Below are positions 54,933 through 64,000 of a stretch of 64,000 bases of DNA, in pieces. The stretch is taken from the NCBI RefSeq assembly GCF_041431415.1, contig NZ_CP107845.1, positions 5,890,001 to 5,954,000 on the forward strand, read 5' to 3'. The notes under the pieces were generated by a model. It was not told where the DNA came from, searched no databases, and saw only the letters and a program-made list of their open reading frames with translations. The position numbers and the translations under genes are program-made. Positions within the stretch are counted from its first letter, which is position 1, and the number at the start of each line of letters is the position of its first letter. This DNA comes from Streptomyces sp. NBC_00513. GTDB lineage: Bacteria; Actinomycetota; Actinomycetes; Streptomycetales; Streptomycetaceae.

Positions 54933-56285
54933 TCAGTGCCAGGGGCCGGTCACCGCGAACGTGGTCCCCGGGGCATAGGCGTTGACGTACATCGTCCGCC
55001 GGTCGGGCGAGAAGGTGACCCCGGCGAACTCCCCCCACGCAGGGGCGCCGGGCCCGCCGATGTCGTCGGCGTTGCGGGCCATCGGGTAGACCTCCCCGCC
55101 GAGGGTCACGCCGAACACGTACTGGGCGCCGCCGCCGTCCTCGCACACCATCAGGCCGCCGTCCGGCGCCAGACAGATGTTGTCGGGGGAGTCCCCGGGC
55201 AGTTCCACGTCCGAGGCCGGTCCGAAGAGCACGTCGAGCCGGAGCCGGGCCCGCAGCGGGTCGTAGAACCAGACCTGCCCGTGGTGTTCGGCGCCGGCGC
55301 CCTCCCCGGTGCGGGCGTAGCTGGACACGAAGTGGACCCCGCTGCCGCCCCAGTAACAGCCCTCCAGCTTCTGGGCGTGGGTGATCCCGCCCCGGCCGAA
55401 GTCCTGGAGGCGGATCGGCGTGTCGGCCGCCGAGGGATCCGGTACGGGAACCCACTCGACCGGGAACTCGGCCCCGGGCTCGTCCACCACGGCCAGGTCC
55501 GGAAGCCCCCGGACCCGCAGGGCCTCCAGGGTCCCGCCGGCCCGCAGGGACCCGGGGCCGGCGAGGGGGCGGACGGGCCGGAAGCGGTAGAACAACCCGA
55601 AGGGTCGGACGAAGGCGTCCTCGGTCTCGTAGACCACCCCGGTGTACGGGTCCACGGCGACGGCCTCGTGCGCGAAGCGGCCCATCGCGGTCAGGGGGAC
55701 CGCGCCCGAGCGGAGCGGGTCGACGGGGTCCACCTCGAAGACGAACCCGTGGTCCTCGGTGTACCCGGAGGTACCGGCCCTGTCCTCGGTCTCCTCGCAG
55801 CTGAGCCAGGTGTTCCAGGGGGTGCGTCCCCCCGCGCAGTTGACGGCGGTGCCGGCGAGGGCGACGCGTTCGGCGGTCACCCGGCCGGTGCGGTCGAGCT
55901 CCAGGACGGTGCAGCCGCCGAGCGCCCGGGGATCGTAGGTCAGCCCCTCGACGGCGGGAACCCGGAGCGCGGCCGTGGTCCGGTTCTCGTGGTTGCGCAC
56001 CAGGCGTACGGCTCCGCCGGGGCCCGCGGCGAAGGCGGCCATGCCGTCGCAGTTGGCGGGGACGGGGCCCTCGCCGGAACGGAGGGGGTCGCCGGCGCGC
56101 GAGAGGACCCGGTACGAGAATCCGGCGGGCAGGTCGAGCAGCCGGTGGGGGTCGGGCACCAGCGGCCCGTACCCCCGGGTCACCGGCTCCGCGTCGGCCG
56201 CCCCGGCGAACAGCGCGCCGAGGGATCCGCCGAAGGCGATGCCGATGCCGCCCGCGGTGAGCAGGCTGCGGCGGGTGACGGACAT
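54933..56285 (-). CDS. PhoX-family (DUF839) alkaline phosphatase-like protein, Tat-exported
   Basis: A 450-aa secreted protein. MSVTRRSLLTAGGIGIAFGG is a Tat signal; the mature part is a beta-propeller with NHENRTTAALRVPAVEGLTY, TPWNTWLSCEETEDRAG, GRFAHEAVAVDPYTGVVYETED and SPDNICLAPDGGLMVCEDGG, typical of PhoX, which uses Fe and Ca to free phosphate from esters. PhoX genes are usually PhoP-controlled; I did not find a clear PHO box in the 227-bp upstream gap. ATG 56285 starts at the Tat motif. Confidence 0.85.
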   Translation of the reverse strand: MSVTRRSLLTAGGIGIAFGGSLGALFAGAADAEPVTRGYGPLVPDPHRLLDLPAGFSYRVLSRAGDPLRSGEGPVPANCDGMAAFAAGPGGAVRLVRNHENRTTAALRVPAVEGLTYDPRALGGCTVLELDRTGRVTAERVALAGTAVNCAGGRTPWNTWLSCEETEDRAGTSGYTEDHGFVFEVDPVDPLRSGAVPLTAMGRFAHEAVAVDPYTGVVYETEDAFVRPFGLFYRFRPVRPLAGPGSLRAGGTLEALRVRGLPDLAVVDEPGAEFPVEWVPVPDPSAADTPIRLQDFGRGGITHAQKLEGCYWGGSGVHFVSSYARTGEGAGAEHHGQVWFYDPLRARLRLDVLFGPASDVELPGDSPDNICLAPDGGLMVCEDGGGAQYVFGVTLGGEVYPMARNADDIGGPGAPAWGEFAGVTFSPDRRTMYVNAYAPGTTFAVTGPWH

Positions 56286-56512
56286 CGGCAACTCCCGGCG
56301 GTGGCGTCTGACATGTGACCGGGCCGTGTTACCACGCGGCCCGCCCCGCATCCGCCCGCCGCCGCTCCGACCGGCGGAGCGTCACCCCACCGGGTGCCCG
56401 CCGCGCTCCCGTCGACGCCCATGACGCGCCCCGGTGCGGGGCGTCGGTCGGGGTGAGCCGGTCGGACGGATCCGGGGGCGGCCCGCTCGGGCCGCGCCCC
56501 GGGGCGCCGGGG

Positions 56513-56938
56513 TCAGAGCAGCTCGGCGGAGAGGGTGATCGTCGTACCCGTCAGGGCCTGGCTCACCGGGCAGTTCTTCTTGGCGTCCTCGGCCGCGGCG
56601 GCGAAGCCCTCGGCGTCCAGACCCGGAACCTCGGCCCGCACCGTCAGGTGGATGCCGGTGATGCCCTCACCGGGCTGGAACGTCACGTCGGCCTTGGTCT
56701 CCACCCGGGTGGGGGGAGTGCCCGCGCCGTCCAGGCCGTGCGAGAGCGCCATCGAGTAGCAGCTGGAGTGCGCGGCCGCGATCAGCTCCTCCGGGCTGGT
56801 CTTGCCGTTCGCGGCCTCGGCGCGCGAGGGCCAGGAGACGTCGAACGAGCCCTGGCCGGAGGAGTCGAGGGTGACGACGCCGGTGCCCTTGAGGAGGCTG
56901 CCCTGCCAGTCGGTGTGGGCGGTACGCGTGGTGGCCAT
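56513..56938 (-). CDS. OsmC/Ohr-family peroxiredoxin
   Basis: A 141-aa thiol peroxidase. The two redox cysteines are in AAHSSCYSMALSH and AKKNCPVSQALTG. OsmC-type members (rather than Ohr) start TDWQGSLLKGTG. It reduces organic hydroperoxides. ATG 56938 has AAGGGA upstream. Confidence 0.9.
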   Translation of the reverse strand: MATTRTAHTDWQGSLLKGTGVVTLDSSGQGSFDVSWPSRAEAANGKTSPEELIAAAHSSCYSMALSHGLDGAGTPPTRVETKADVTFQPGEGITGIHLTVRAEVPGLDAEGFAAAAEDAKKNCPVSQALTGTTITLSAELL

Positions 56939-57031
56939 GATGGATCCCTTCGCAGAGGTGGCAACGACCGGGCCGACCCGCACGGGGATCCGCGGACGGA
57001 TCGGTGCGGGAGGGGCCCGGCGTTCCCCAAC

Positions 57032-58141
57032 CTACTGGGCCACCAGTGGCTTCGCGTCGCGCGCCAGGGCGGTGAGCCGGGATATGGCCCGGAAGTACTT
57101 CTTCCGATAGCCGCCGTTGAGCATTTCTTCACTGAACAGCCGGTCGAAGGGCAGTCCCGAGGCGAGTACCGGGACCTCCCGGTCGTACAGCCGGTCGGCC
57201 AGGACGACCAGGCGCAGGGCCGTCGACTGGTCGGGGATCGGGCCGACGTCGGTCAGGCAGACGGCCGACACCCCGTCCGTGAGCGCCCCGTAGCGGCTCG
57301 GGTGCACCTTCGCCAGGTGTTCCAGGAGCCCCGGGAAGTCGTCGAGGCTCGCGCCCGGGGTCGCGTACGCCGCCTTGGTGACCTGCTCGTCCGAGAACGG
57401 CGCGGGCGCCTCGGGCAGGCCCCGGTGCCGGTAGTCCTGGCCGTCGATGCGCAGCGGCCGGAAGTGCGAGGACAGACCCTGGATCTCCCGCAGGAAGTCG
57501 GCGGCGGCGAACCGGCCCTCGCCGAGCTTGCCGGGCAGCGTGTTGGAGGTGGCGGCCAGCGCCACGCCCTGCTCCACCAGGCGGCTCAGCAGCGAGGACA
57601 CCAGCACGGTGTCGCCCGGGTCGTCGAGCTCGAACTCGTCGATGCACAGGAGCCGGTGCCCGCCCAGCGTCCGCACGGTCTGCTGGAAGCCCAGGGCGCC
57701 GACCAGGTTGGTCAGCTCCACGAAGGTGCCGAAGGCCTTCAGCGCCGGTTCCGCGGGGGTGGCGTGCCACAGGGAGGCGAGCAGGTGGGTCTTGCCGACG
57801 CCGTAGCCGCCGTCGAGGTACACCCCGCGCGGCGCGGCGGCGGGCGCGGCGGGCTTCTTCGCGAACCAGCGCCGCTTGCCGGAGCCGCTCGCGTGGGCCC
57901 CGCCCAGACCGGCCGCGAAGCCGGCGAGGACGGTGACGGCCTCGGACTGGCTCGGCTGCGTCGGGTCCGGGTCGTACGTCTCGAAGCGCACCGAGTCGAA
58001 GCGCGGCGGCGGCACCATCTCGGCGACGAGCCGCTCGGCGGGCACGTGCGGGGCGCGGGCGCACAGCGCCTGGGGGCCCTCGTCGGCTATCGGCGGCTGC
58101 CCGGCGGCGGCGGAACCAGAGGTCGAGACAGAGGTGGACAC
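57032..58141 (-). CDS. zapE: cell division protein ZapE (AFG1-like ATPase)
   Basis: A 369-aa AAA-type ATPase. Walker A is YLDGGYGVGKTHLLAS; Walker B is LLCIDEFELDDPGDT; sensor 1 region ATSNTLPGKLGEGRF. E. coli ZapE destabilises Z-ring filaments; the mitochondrial AFG1/LACE1 relatives work in protein quality control. GTG 58141 is used; it and the divergent RibD-like start are 36 bp apart, so their promoters overlap (TAGAGT -10 on this strand). Confidence 0.9.
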   Translation of the reverse strand: MSTSVSTSGSAAAGQPPIADEGPQALCARAPHVPAERLVAEMVPPPRFDSVRFETYDPDPTQPSQSEAVTVLAGFAAGLGGAHASGSGKRRWFAKKPAAPAAAPRGVYLDGGYGVGKTHLLASLWHATPAEPALKAFGTFVELTNLVGALGFQQTVRTLGGHRLLCIDEFELDDPGDTVLVSSLLSRLVEQGVALAATSNTLPGKLGEGRFAAADFLREIQGLSSHFRPLRIDGQDYRHRGLPEAPAPFSDEQVTKAAYATPGASLDDFPGLLEHLAKVHPSRYGALTDGVSAVCLTDVGPIPDQSTALRLVVLADRLYDREVPVLASGLPFDRLFSEEMLNGGYRKKYFRAISRLTALARDAKPLVAQ

Positions 58142-58177
58142 AGCCCTTAACTCTACGGGGCGTGCCACACTGCACCG

Positions 58178-58951
58178 ATGCGACGCCTGTTCCCTGTGAC
58201 CGATCAGACATCAGCAGCCCGGAGCGACCGCGAATGGTCGTTCGACGAGCTCGCGGAGGCGTACGCGTACCCCGTGCTCGACGCCGACGCCCACTGGCTG
58301 CGCGCCAACATGGTCTCCACACTGGACGGGGCCGCCCAGCACGACGGCCGCTCGCAGCCCATCTCCGGCGAGACCGACATGCGGATCTTCGGCACCCTGC
58401 GGGCCCTGGCGGACGTGGTGGTCGTGGGCGCGGAAACGGTTCGCCAGGAGGGGTACCGGCCCGCCCGCGCCCGCGAGGCGTTCGCGGCCCGCCGCAGCGC
58501 CGCCGGCCAGGGCCCGGCCGCCGCCATCGCGGTGATCACCGCCTCCATGGACCTGGACTTCTCGCTGCCGCTCTTCACCTCCCCCCTGGTGCCCACGCTC
58601 GTGCTGACCGGCGCCGGGGCGCCCGCGGAGCGGGTGGCCGCGGCCGTGGAGGCCGGGGCCGAGGTCGTGGTGGCGGGCGACGGGAGCGCCGTGGACCCCG
58701 CCCGGGCGGTACGGGAGCTCGCGGCCCGGGGGCTGCGCCGCCAGCTGACCGAGGGCGGGCCGAGGCTGCTGGGCCAGTTCGTGGCCGCCGACGTGCTGGA
58801 CGAGCTGTGTCTGACGATCTCCCCGACGATGACCGCGGGGGGCGCCCAGCGGATCTCCGGAGGGCCTTCCGTCACGGTTCCGCACCGGCTCGCGCCCGCG
58901 TGCGTACTGGAGGAGGCCGGGTTCCTCTTCACCAGTTACCGTCGGATCTGA
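58178..58951 (+). CDS. pyrimidine reductase family protein (RibD C-terminal domain)
   Basis: A 257-aa NADPH-dependent reductase-like protein. It has the RibD_C fold: WLRANMVSTLDGAAQHDGRS for the start, VVVVGAETVRQEGYRP, LTEGGPRLLGQFVAADVLDE for the substrate-binding loop. RibD_C proteins reduce the ribosyl group in riboflavin synthesis or dihydrofolate-like substrates. No other riboflavin gene is near, so the true substrate is unclear. ATG 58178, just downstream of the divergent zapE. Confidence 0.85.
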   Translation: MRRLFPVTDQTSAARSDREWSFDELAEAYAYPVLDADAHWLRANMVSTLDGAAQHDGRSQPISGETDMRIFGTLRALADVVVVGAETVRQEGYRPARAREAFAARRSAAGQGPAAAIAVITASMDLDFSLPLFTSPLVPTLVLTGAGAPAERVAAAVEAGAEVVVAGDGSAVDPARAVRELAARGLRRQLTEGGPRLLGQFVAADVLDELCLTISPTMTAGGAQRISGGPSVTVPHRLAPACVLEEAGFLFTSYRRI

Positions 58952-59085
58952 CAAGGGGCGGAATTTGTCGTTCCGCTTAGCTTCCGCTGGGCACACTACC
59001 TGCGCGGCCCCGTGTGACAGCGGGGCAGGATGGTTTCCGCAGGGGCCGGCCCGACCGGCCTCGGCCCATGAAGGAGAGGGCGTCC

Positions 59086-59553
59086 GTGTTCACGAGCGTA
59101 TTGATGATCGAGCAGCCGCTGACCACGGTGGACGTGGACTTCGTCACCACCCTGCACGGAGACGACCAGGTCTCCTTCGTCGTCCTCATGCAACCCCGAG
59201 GTGACCAGGACCGCCTGCTCCGCGCCATCGACGACGTCGCGCTCGGCGAACTTCCCGAGGCCGTCCGCGAGGGCGAGGAGCCCGAGGGGGACGCCGCCCA
59301 AGGGCCCGCCGCGCAGGCCCTGGCGCACTCCCTGAACGCCCTGCGCCACAAGGGCGCCAACGCCACCGGGCAGATCATCGGGGCCCACCCCCTGGACAAG
59401 CTGAAGGCCGTCGTGGAGGAGACGAACGCCGACGAGGTGATCGTCCTGACCGCGCCGCACTTCGTCGAGGAGTTCTTCCACCGGGACTGGGCCTCCCGCG
59501 CCCGGCACAAGGTCGGCGTTCCGGTGCTCAAGCTCTTCGCCCACAACGAATAG
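59086..59553 (+). CDS. conserved hypothetical protein upstream of murC
   Basis: A 155-aa acidic protein. Strands and helices such as VDFVTTLHGDDQVSFVVLMQ and ADEVIVLTAPHFVEEFFHRD are reminiscent of a UspA-like alpha/beta fold, but I do not see the ATP motif. GTG 59086 (VFTSVLMIEQP) is chosen for the AAGGAG nine bases upstream; an ATG at 59068 is possible. It stands 46 bp before murC. Its role is unknown. Confidence 0.75.
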   Translation: MFTSVLMIEQPLTTVDVDFVTTLHGDDQVSFVVLMQPRGDQDRLLRAIDDVALGELPEAVREGEEPEGDAAQGPAAQALAHSLNALRHKGANATGQIIGAHPLDKLKAVVEETNADEVIVLTAPHFVEEFFHRDWASRARHKVGVPVLKLFAHNE

Positions 59554-59599
59554 GCTGGGCCCGGTTCACCCCTCGTACTCGATTCCTGGAGCGACCTGA

Positions 59600-60994
59600 A
59601 TGAAGCCCGGCCTGCCGACCGCCATGGAACGGCCCCACTTCATCGGCATCGGCGGCGCCGGCATGTCCGGCATCGCGAAGATCCTCGCCCAGCGCGGGGC
59701 CGAGGTGGCCGGAAGCGACTCCCGTGACTCCGAGACCGCCCGGGCGCTGCGCGCCCACGGCGCCACGGTCCACATCGGGCACGCGGCCGAGCACCTCGCC
59801 GACGACTCCACCTGCGTGGTCGTCTCCAGCGCCATCCGGGCCGACAACCCGGAGCTGGTCCGCGCCGCCGAACTGGGCATCCCCGTCGTGCACCGCTCCG
59901 ACGCCCTCGCCGGCCTGATGGACGGCCCGCGCGCCATCGCCGTCGCCGGCACGCACGGCAAGACCACCACCACCTCCATGCTGGCGGTGTCCCTCTCGGC
60001 CCTGGGCCTGGACCCCTCGTACGCCATCGGCGGCGACCTCGACGTCCCCGGCTCCAACGCCCACCACGGCGCGGGCGACATCTTCGTCGCCGAGGCGGAC
60101 GAGAGCGACCGCAGCTTCCACAAGTACACCCCGCAGGTCGCGATCATCCTCAACGCGGAACTCGACCACCACGCGAACTACGCGTCGATGGAGGAGATCC
60201 ACGAGTCCTTCGAGACCTTCGTCGGCAAGATCGTCCCCGGTGGCACCCTCGTCATCGCCCACGGTCAGGAGGGCGCCGCCGAGATCGCCCGCCGGGTCGC
60301 CGACCGGGACAGCCTCACAGTCGTCACCTACGGCGAGGAGCCCGAGGCCGACGTCCGGATCACGAAGATCACCCCGCGCGGCCTGACCAGCGAGGTCACC
60401 GTCGTCATCGACGGGCGGATGCTCACCTTCACCGTCTCCGTGCCCGGCCGCCACTACGCGCACAACGCCGTCGCGGCCCTCGCCGCCGGTGTCGCGCTCG
60501 GCATCCCCGCGCACAACCTGGCCTCCGCCCTCGGCAAGTACACCGGGGTCAAGCGCCGCCTCCAGCTCAAGGGCGAGGAGGCCGGCGTCCAGGTCATCGA
60601 CTCCTACGCGCACCACCCGACGGAGATGACCGCCGACCTGGAGGCCATCCGCGGCGCCGCCGGGGACTCCCGCATCCTGGTGGTCTTCCAGCCCCACCTC
60701 TTCTCCCGCACCCAGGAACTCGGCAAGGAGATGGGCCGTGCCCTGGCCCTCGCCGACGCCTCCGTGGTCCTGGACATCTACCCGGCCCGCGAGGACCCGA
60801 TCCCCGGCATCACCAGCGAGCTGATCATCGCCGCCGCCCGCACCGCGGGCGCCGACGTCAGCGCCGAGCACGACAAGGCCGCCGTCGCCGACGTCATCGC
60901 GGGAATGGCGAAGCCCGGTGATCTCGTTCTCACCATGGGCGCGGGCGACGTCACGGACCTGGGTCCCCAGATCCTCGCCCGGCTGTCGAACTGA
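59600..60994 (+). CDS. murC: UDP-N-acetylmuramate--L-alanine ligase
   Basis: A 464-aa Mur ligase. It adds L-Ala to UDP-MurNAc, the first amino acid of the peptidoglycan stem. The N-terminal MurNAc-binding GIGGAGMSGIAKILAQRG, the ATP P-loop AVAGTHGKTTTTSMLAVS, the metal-binding EADESDRSF and LDHHANY region are clear. Start ATG 59600. In many bacteria murC is in the dcw cluster; here it stands apart, a trait of streptomycetes. Confidence 0.95.
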   Translation: MKPGLPTAMERPHFIGIGGAGMSGIAKILAQRGAEVAGSDSRDSETARALRAHGATVHIGHAAEHLADDSTCVVVSSAIRADNPELVRAAELGIPVVHRSDALAGLMDGPRAIAVAGTHGKTTTTSMLAVSLSALGLDPSYAIGGDLDVPGSNAHHGAGDIFVAEADESDRSFHKYTPQVAIILNAELDHHANYASMEEIHESFETFVGKIVPGGTLVIAHGQEGAAEIARRVADRDSLTVVTYGEEPEADVRITKITPRGLTSEVTVVIDGRMLTFTVSVPGRHYAHNAVAALAAGVALGIPAHNLASALGKYTGVKRRLQLKGEEAGVQVIDSYAHHPTEMTADLEAIRGAAGDSRILVVFQPHLFSRTQELGKEMGRALALADASVVLDIYPAREDPIPGITSELIIAAARTAGADVSAEHDKAAVADVIAGMAKPGDLVLTMGAGDVTDLGPQILARLSN

Positions 60995-61009
60995 GGGAGC
61001 GGGAACGTC

Positions 61010-61417
61010 ATGGCGTACGAGGTCGAGAAGACGGACGAGCAGTGGCAGGCGGAGCTGACCCCGTCCGAGTACCAGGTGCTGCGCCTCGCCGGCACCGAGC
61101 CCGCCTTCCGCGGTGAGTACACCGACACCAAGACGGAAGGCGTCTACTCCTGCCGGGGCTGCGGCTCCGAGCTGTTCCGCTCGTCGGAGAAGTTCGAGTC
61201 GCACTGCGGCTGGCCGTCCTTCTTCGACCCGAAGGACACCGACGCGGTCGAGCTGATCGCCGACACCTCGCACGGCATGGTGCGCACCGAGGTCCGCTGC
61301 GCGAAGTGCGGCTCGCACCTGGGCCACGTCTTCGAGGGCGAGGGATACCCCACCCCGACCGACCAGCGGTACTGCATCAACAGCATCTCCCTGCGGCTGT
61401 CCCCCGACGCGTCCTGA
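61010..61417 (+). CDS. msrB: peptide-methionine (R)-S-oxide reductase
   Basis: A 135-aa MsrB. Two zinc-binding CxxC pairs (YSCRGCGSELF and VRCAKCGSHLGHVF) and the catalytic Cys in RYCINSISLRL are all present. It repairs oxidised methionine. Starts 15 nt after murC with GGGAGCGGG upstream, so it is likely co-transcribed. Confidence 0.95.
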   Translation: MAYEVEKTDEQWQAELTPSEYQVLRLAGTEPAFRGEYTDTKTEGVYSCRGCGSELFRSSEKFESHCGWPSFFDPKDTDAVELIADTSHGMVRTEVRCAKCGSHLGHVFEGEGYPTPTDQRYCINSISLRLSPDAS

Positions 61418-61431
61418 CGCACCGCGCCCCC

Positions 61432-61467
61432 GTGCCCGTGTCGACACCCCGGTGACGGCACGGGCAC
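61432..61467. terminator. bidirectional terminator between msrB and the GAP1-like gene
   Basis: GTGCCCGTG (61432-61440) pairs with CACGGGCAC (61459-61467) and an inner CACCCCGGTG fold fills the loop. It lies between converging stops at 61417 and 61497. Confidence 0.7.
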
Positions 61468-61496
61468 CGGCGCGCGGGAACGACCGATCGGATCCG

Positions 61497-64000
61497 TCAC
61501 GCCGGCCCGCCCGCCGCCGTTCCGTCCACGCGGTCGTCGTGGCGGGCGGGGACGTCGGGCGGGGGCGACGGGGCCGGGCCGGCCGGCCCGGGCGGCGGCC
61601 GCCGGCGTCGGGAGGACGGCCTCAGCCGGTCGCGCAGTCGGCCGAACGCGCCCGGGCGCTGCCAGGCGCGGAACTCCTCGACCCAGCGGCCGCCCAGCCG
61701 GTTCAGCTCCTCCTCGACCGCGGCCGACTCCGCGGGCGCCAGCCCCCTTACGACGGGCCGCAGCACCCGATCGAGCAGGTCCGTACGGGTCTCCTGCCAG
61801 ACCGGGCCCGCCTGCGGCTGGGAGGACCAGGCGGCGAAGCAGCCCGCGAGCCGGCGCGGGGAGCGCCGCAACCGGTCCGGCAGCGCCGGATCGCCGGCCA
61901 GCCTCCGGTACGCGGCCAACAGCTCGACGTCGTTGCTCTCGATCAGCGCTCGCAGCTCGCCCTCGGGCCGGTCGTCGCCGAGCAGCCGCTCCGCCACCGC
62001 CGCGTACGCGTGGTCCCTCGGCCCCGGTTCCGGGTCCAGGCTCCGCAGGTCCAGTGCCGTCCGGACCCAGCCGGGACCGGCCGTGCCCGCCCGCAGGTTC
62101 CGGGCCAGCTCCAACAGCAGCAGCGACGGCCGCAGCGGCTCGGGCAGCTCCGCCCGGAACTGCTCCAGCAGTCTCGGCGCGAGCTCCTCCGCCGCCGCGT
62201 CGTCCGCCGGCGCCCGCACCGCGGCCCGCGCCAGCGTCCCGCAGGTGCCGGCCTCGACGTGCGGCGCGGCCCCGGTCGTCGACAGCAGCAGCGATGCCTC
62301 GGCCGCGCTCGGCGGCTCCCCTTCCCACACCAGCCGCATCGCCGTCCGCAGCACCAACGGGTCGGCGTGGACGGTGGATCCGCTCCGTTCCACCAGGGCG
62401 GACAGGGCCGCGACCCGGTCCGGCACCGAGGCCAGCACCTCGGGGGCCGCCGCGCACATGTGCAGGTACCGCACCGGGTCCGCCGCCCGCAGCCGCAACC
62501 CGGTCCGGGTGAACACCCGCACCCCCGCCGCCGGATCGCCCACCACGAAGGCGTTCAGCCGGTTGAGGAGCAGGTGCCGCAGCGCGGGCAGCTCCGTCAG
62601 TGCGGCCCGCGCATCCTCCCCGTACGCCCGTTGCGGATCGGCGAGCAGGGCCAGCGCCAGCCCGCGCGCCACCTCGGGCACCAGCTCGGTGGCGTCCACC
62701 CCGATCGCGGCGGCCACCCGTAACAGTCCGGCCCGCTCGCCCGGTTCGCGCTCCGGGTCGGCCAGTGCCGCCCGCAGTTCCGGTCCGAGTTCCGTCGCGA
62801 GCCGGCCACGCGTGGCCGCGCCCAGCGCGCCGACCGGCGGCGGGGGACCGGCGCCGCGGACCGCCTCGGTCAGGGCCAGGGCGACCAGCGACTCGTACGC
62901 GGCGGGTCGGCCCCAGGCGGCCGGCGCCGCCGGCAGTCGTCCGCGGGCGGCGGCCTCGGCGGGCGACCGGTCCCGGGCCGGGCGCGTCAGTGCCTCGGTC
63001 AGCGCGTGCAGGCGTCCCTCGTCCAGCGCCGCCCCGTGCTCCGCCGCCCACTCGGTCGCCGCCGTCCTGCCCGCGGAGTCCAGGGTGATCCCGGCGGCCA
63101 GGGCCAGCGCCGCCAGCGGGCCCGCGTCGTAGGGCCGGCCCGGTGGCAACGGGCGTACCTCCGCCAACAGTGCCTGACGGCCCGCCGACCACACCCGTGC
63201 CGCGGTGTCGGCCCACACGTCCCCCGAACCGGTGCCCGGCTCCGCATCCGTGCCGAGTGCGCGCGTGGCGTCGTACAGCCGGTACCGGTGGTCCTGCCCG
63301 CCCAGGCCGGCGGCGTCCTCGGGCAGCACGCCGATGATCCGCTGCCGGGCGAGCAGGGGCCGCCGGGTGTACGTGGTGAAGGTCAGCCACTGTCCCCGCT
63401 GATGCGGCAGCACGCTGCACGCCAGCATGATCCAACGGGCGACGGCCGTGCTGTCCCGCTCCACCGGCACCACCCGCGGGGCCGCCGGGTCCTCCGCGAG
63501 CCGCCGTACGTCGGCGAAGAAGCCGGCGAGCCAGGGCCCGCGCGCGGCGACGAACTCCGCCAGCCCGGCCGCGTCGTGGCGGCCCGGCGCGGGAACCCGC
63601 TCCAGCGGCGCGGGCGGGCCGCCCGGCGGGGTGTCCGAGGCCCACTGCGACGAACCCCAGGAGGTGATCGGCAGCGCGCCCTTCGTGGGGCCGGAATCGG
63701 CGGGTTGTGGCAGGTGCACCGCGTGCGTGTGGAAGTTGCCCCACCGGCCGTCGTGGTCCGCGCCCGTGTACACCGAGCGGGCCAACAGTCGGCTGCCGTC
63801 CGACAGCACGCTCAGGCTCAACGACTCGGGGAAGGAGGCCAGTTGCTCGGCCGTCGGATGGTCGGGCGCGTCCCGGGGCGGCTCGTACCCGATCAACCGC
63901 CTGGCTTCGCGCAACAGGGATACGGGCGCTCCCGGACTGACCGCGGTGAAGCGGAAGCCGGAGCCGTCGGGCCCGGGCGGGGCGCAGGTGTAGTGGAGCT
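61497..64000 (-). CDS. GTPase-associated protein 1 (GAP1)-like protein, 5' end beyond the window
   Basis: At least 834 residues are in the window; the frame is open to the edge with LHYTCAPPGPDGSGFRFTAV before LLREARRLIGYEPPRDAP, the typical start of GAP1-N2 domains, so only a few codons are missing. Further GAP1 parts are the SVYTGADHDGRWGNFHTHAV segment and LTFTTYTRRPLLARQRIIGV, then a long helical middle and C-terminal region. GAP1 proteins accompany a TRAFAC-type GTPase and other parts in predicted actinobacterial conflict or signalling systems. The partner genes would lie just beyond the right edge. Confidence 0.75.
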   Translation of the reverse strand, partial: LHYTCAPPGPDGSGFRFTAVSPGAPVSLLREARRLIGYEPPRDAPDHPTAEQLASFPESLSLSVLSDGSRLLARSVYTGADHDGRWGNFHTHAVHLPQPADSGPTKGALPITSWGSSQWASDTPPGGPPAPLERVPAPGRHDAAGLAEFVAARGPWLAGFFADVRRLAEDPAAPRVVPVERDSTAVARWIMLACSVLPHQRGQWLTFTTYTRRPLLARQRIIGVLPEDAAGLGGQDHRYRLYDATRALGTDAEPGTGSGDVWADTAARVWSAGRQALLAEVRPLPPGRPYDAGPLAALALAAGITLDSAGRTAATEWAAEHGAALDEGRLHALTEALTRPARDRSPAEAAARGRLPAAPAAWGRPAAYESLVALALTEAVRGAGPPPPVGALGAATRGRLATELGPELRAALADPEREPGERAGLLRVAAAIGVDATELVPEVARGLALALLADPQRAYGEDARAALTELPALRHLLLNRLNAFVVGDPAAGVRVFTRTGLRLRAADPVRYLHMCAAAPEVLASVPDRVAALSALVERSGSTVHADPLVLRTAMRLVWEGEPPSAAEASLLLSTTGAAPHVEAGTCGTLARAAVRAPADDAAAEELAPRLLEQFRAELPEPLRPSLLLLELARNLRAGTAGPGWVRTALDLRSLDPEPGPRDHAYAAVAERLLGDDRPEGELRALIESNDVELLAAYRRLAGDPALPDRLRRSPRRLAGCFAAWSSQPQAGPVWQETRTDLLDRVLRPVVRGLAPAESAAVEEELNRLGGRWVEEFRAWQRPGAFGRLRDRLRPSSRRRRPPPGPAGPAPSPPPDVPARHDDRVDGTAAGGPA

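Overview
The window is a chromosomal core segment of a Streptomyces (or very close relative). Evidence for this is the high G+C content with strong third-position GC bias, the frequent GTG starts and 4-nt GTGA overlaps, Tat/lipoprotein exports, and a gene order that matches what I remember of the S. coelicolor SCO5998-SCO6060 region: aconitase, ngcEFG, rok7B7, xylFGH, dxs, then fad genes, hemE, hemY, hemQ and murC. There are 49 protein genes (two cut by the window ends) plus a very short leader ORF. I saw no rRNA, tRNA, IS element, prophage or CRISPR array.

Layout. 1-3.6 kb: the first codons of a HTH-MurA-type gene, then a Tat-exported amidohydrolase divergent from a LacI regulator. 3.6-6.5 kb: aconitase acnA behind a MarR/TamR-like palindrome and overlapping iron boxes. 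6.6-10.2 kb: ngcEFG (GlcNAc/chitobiose ABC importer) with a DasR-type operator over its promoter. 10.2-14.1 kb: an mgtC-like gene with a frameshifted end and the Mg2+ P-type ATPase mgtA, which has a long structured leader with a small leader ORF. 14.3-19.1 kb: rok7B7 and xylFGH. 19.3-23.5 kb: dxs, an amino-acid permease and a GNAT acetyltransferase.

23.5-33.9 kb is a cell-surface glycopolymer locus. It has an LCP ligase, a lectin-like propeller, a GT2 glycosyltransferase, an Ig-like protein, an SGNH esterase, a bifunctional CDP-ribitol-type cytidylyltransferase/SDR, a membrane-anchored TagF-like polymerase and a Tat-exported TagC-like propeller. Together they look like synthesis, decoration and attachment of a poly(polyol phosphate) wall polymer. 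34-38.9 kb: a fatty-acid beta-oxidation pair and RNase D. 39-46.8 kb: a LuxR regulator, DUF3000, and hemE, hemY and hemQ of the coproporphyrin-dependent haem route, with a CoA-disulfide-reductase-like flavoprotein and a DUF4349 lipoprotein between them.

47.1-49.5 kb holds the most unusual pair. A DUF692 (MNIO) enzyme fused to a HvfC/BufC-like partner domain overlaps by 4 nt a TIGR04222 membrane protein whose last 82 residues are almost only Ser/Gly with 11 cysteines, about one every seven residues. I propose an enzyme-substrate pair for cysteine modification on a membrane-anchored tail. 49.7-64 kb: PTH2, AIM24, a small ABC module, polysaccharide deacetylase, PPK2, a PhoX-like phosphatase, OsmC, ZapE, a RibD-like reductase, murC, msrB and the cut GAP1-type protein of a GTPase-associated system.
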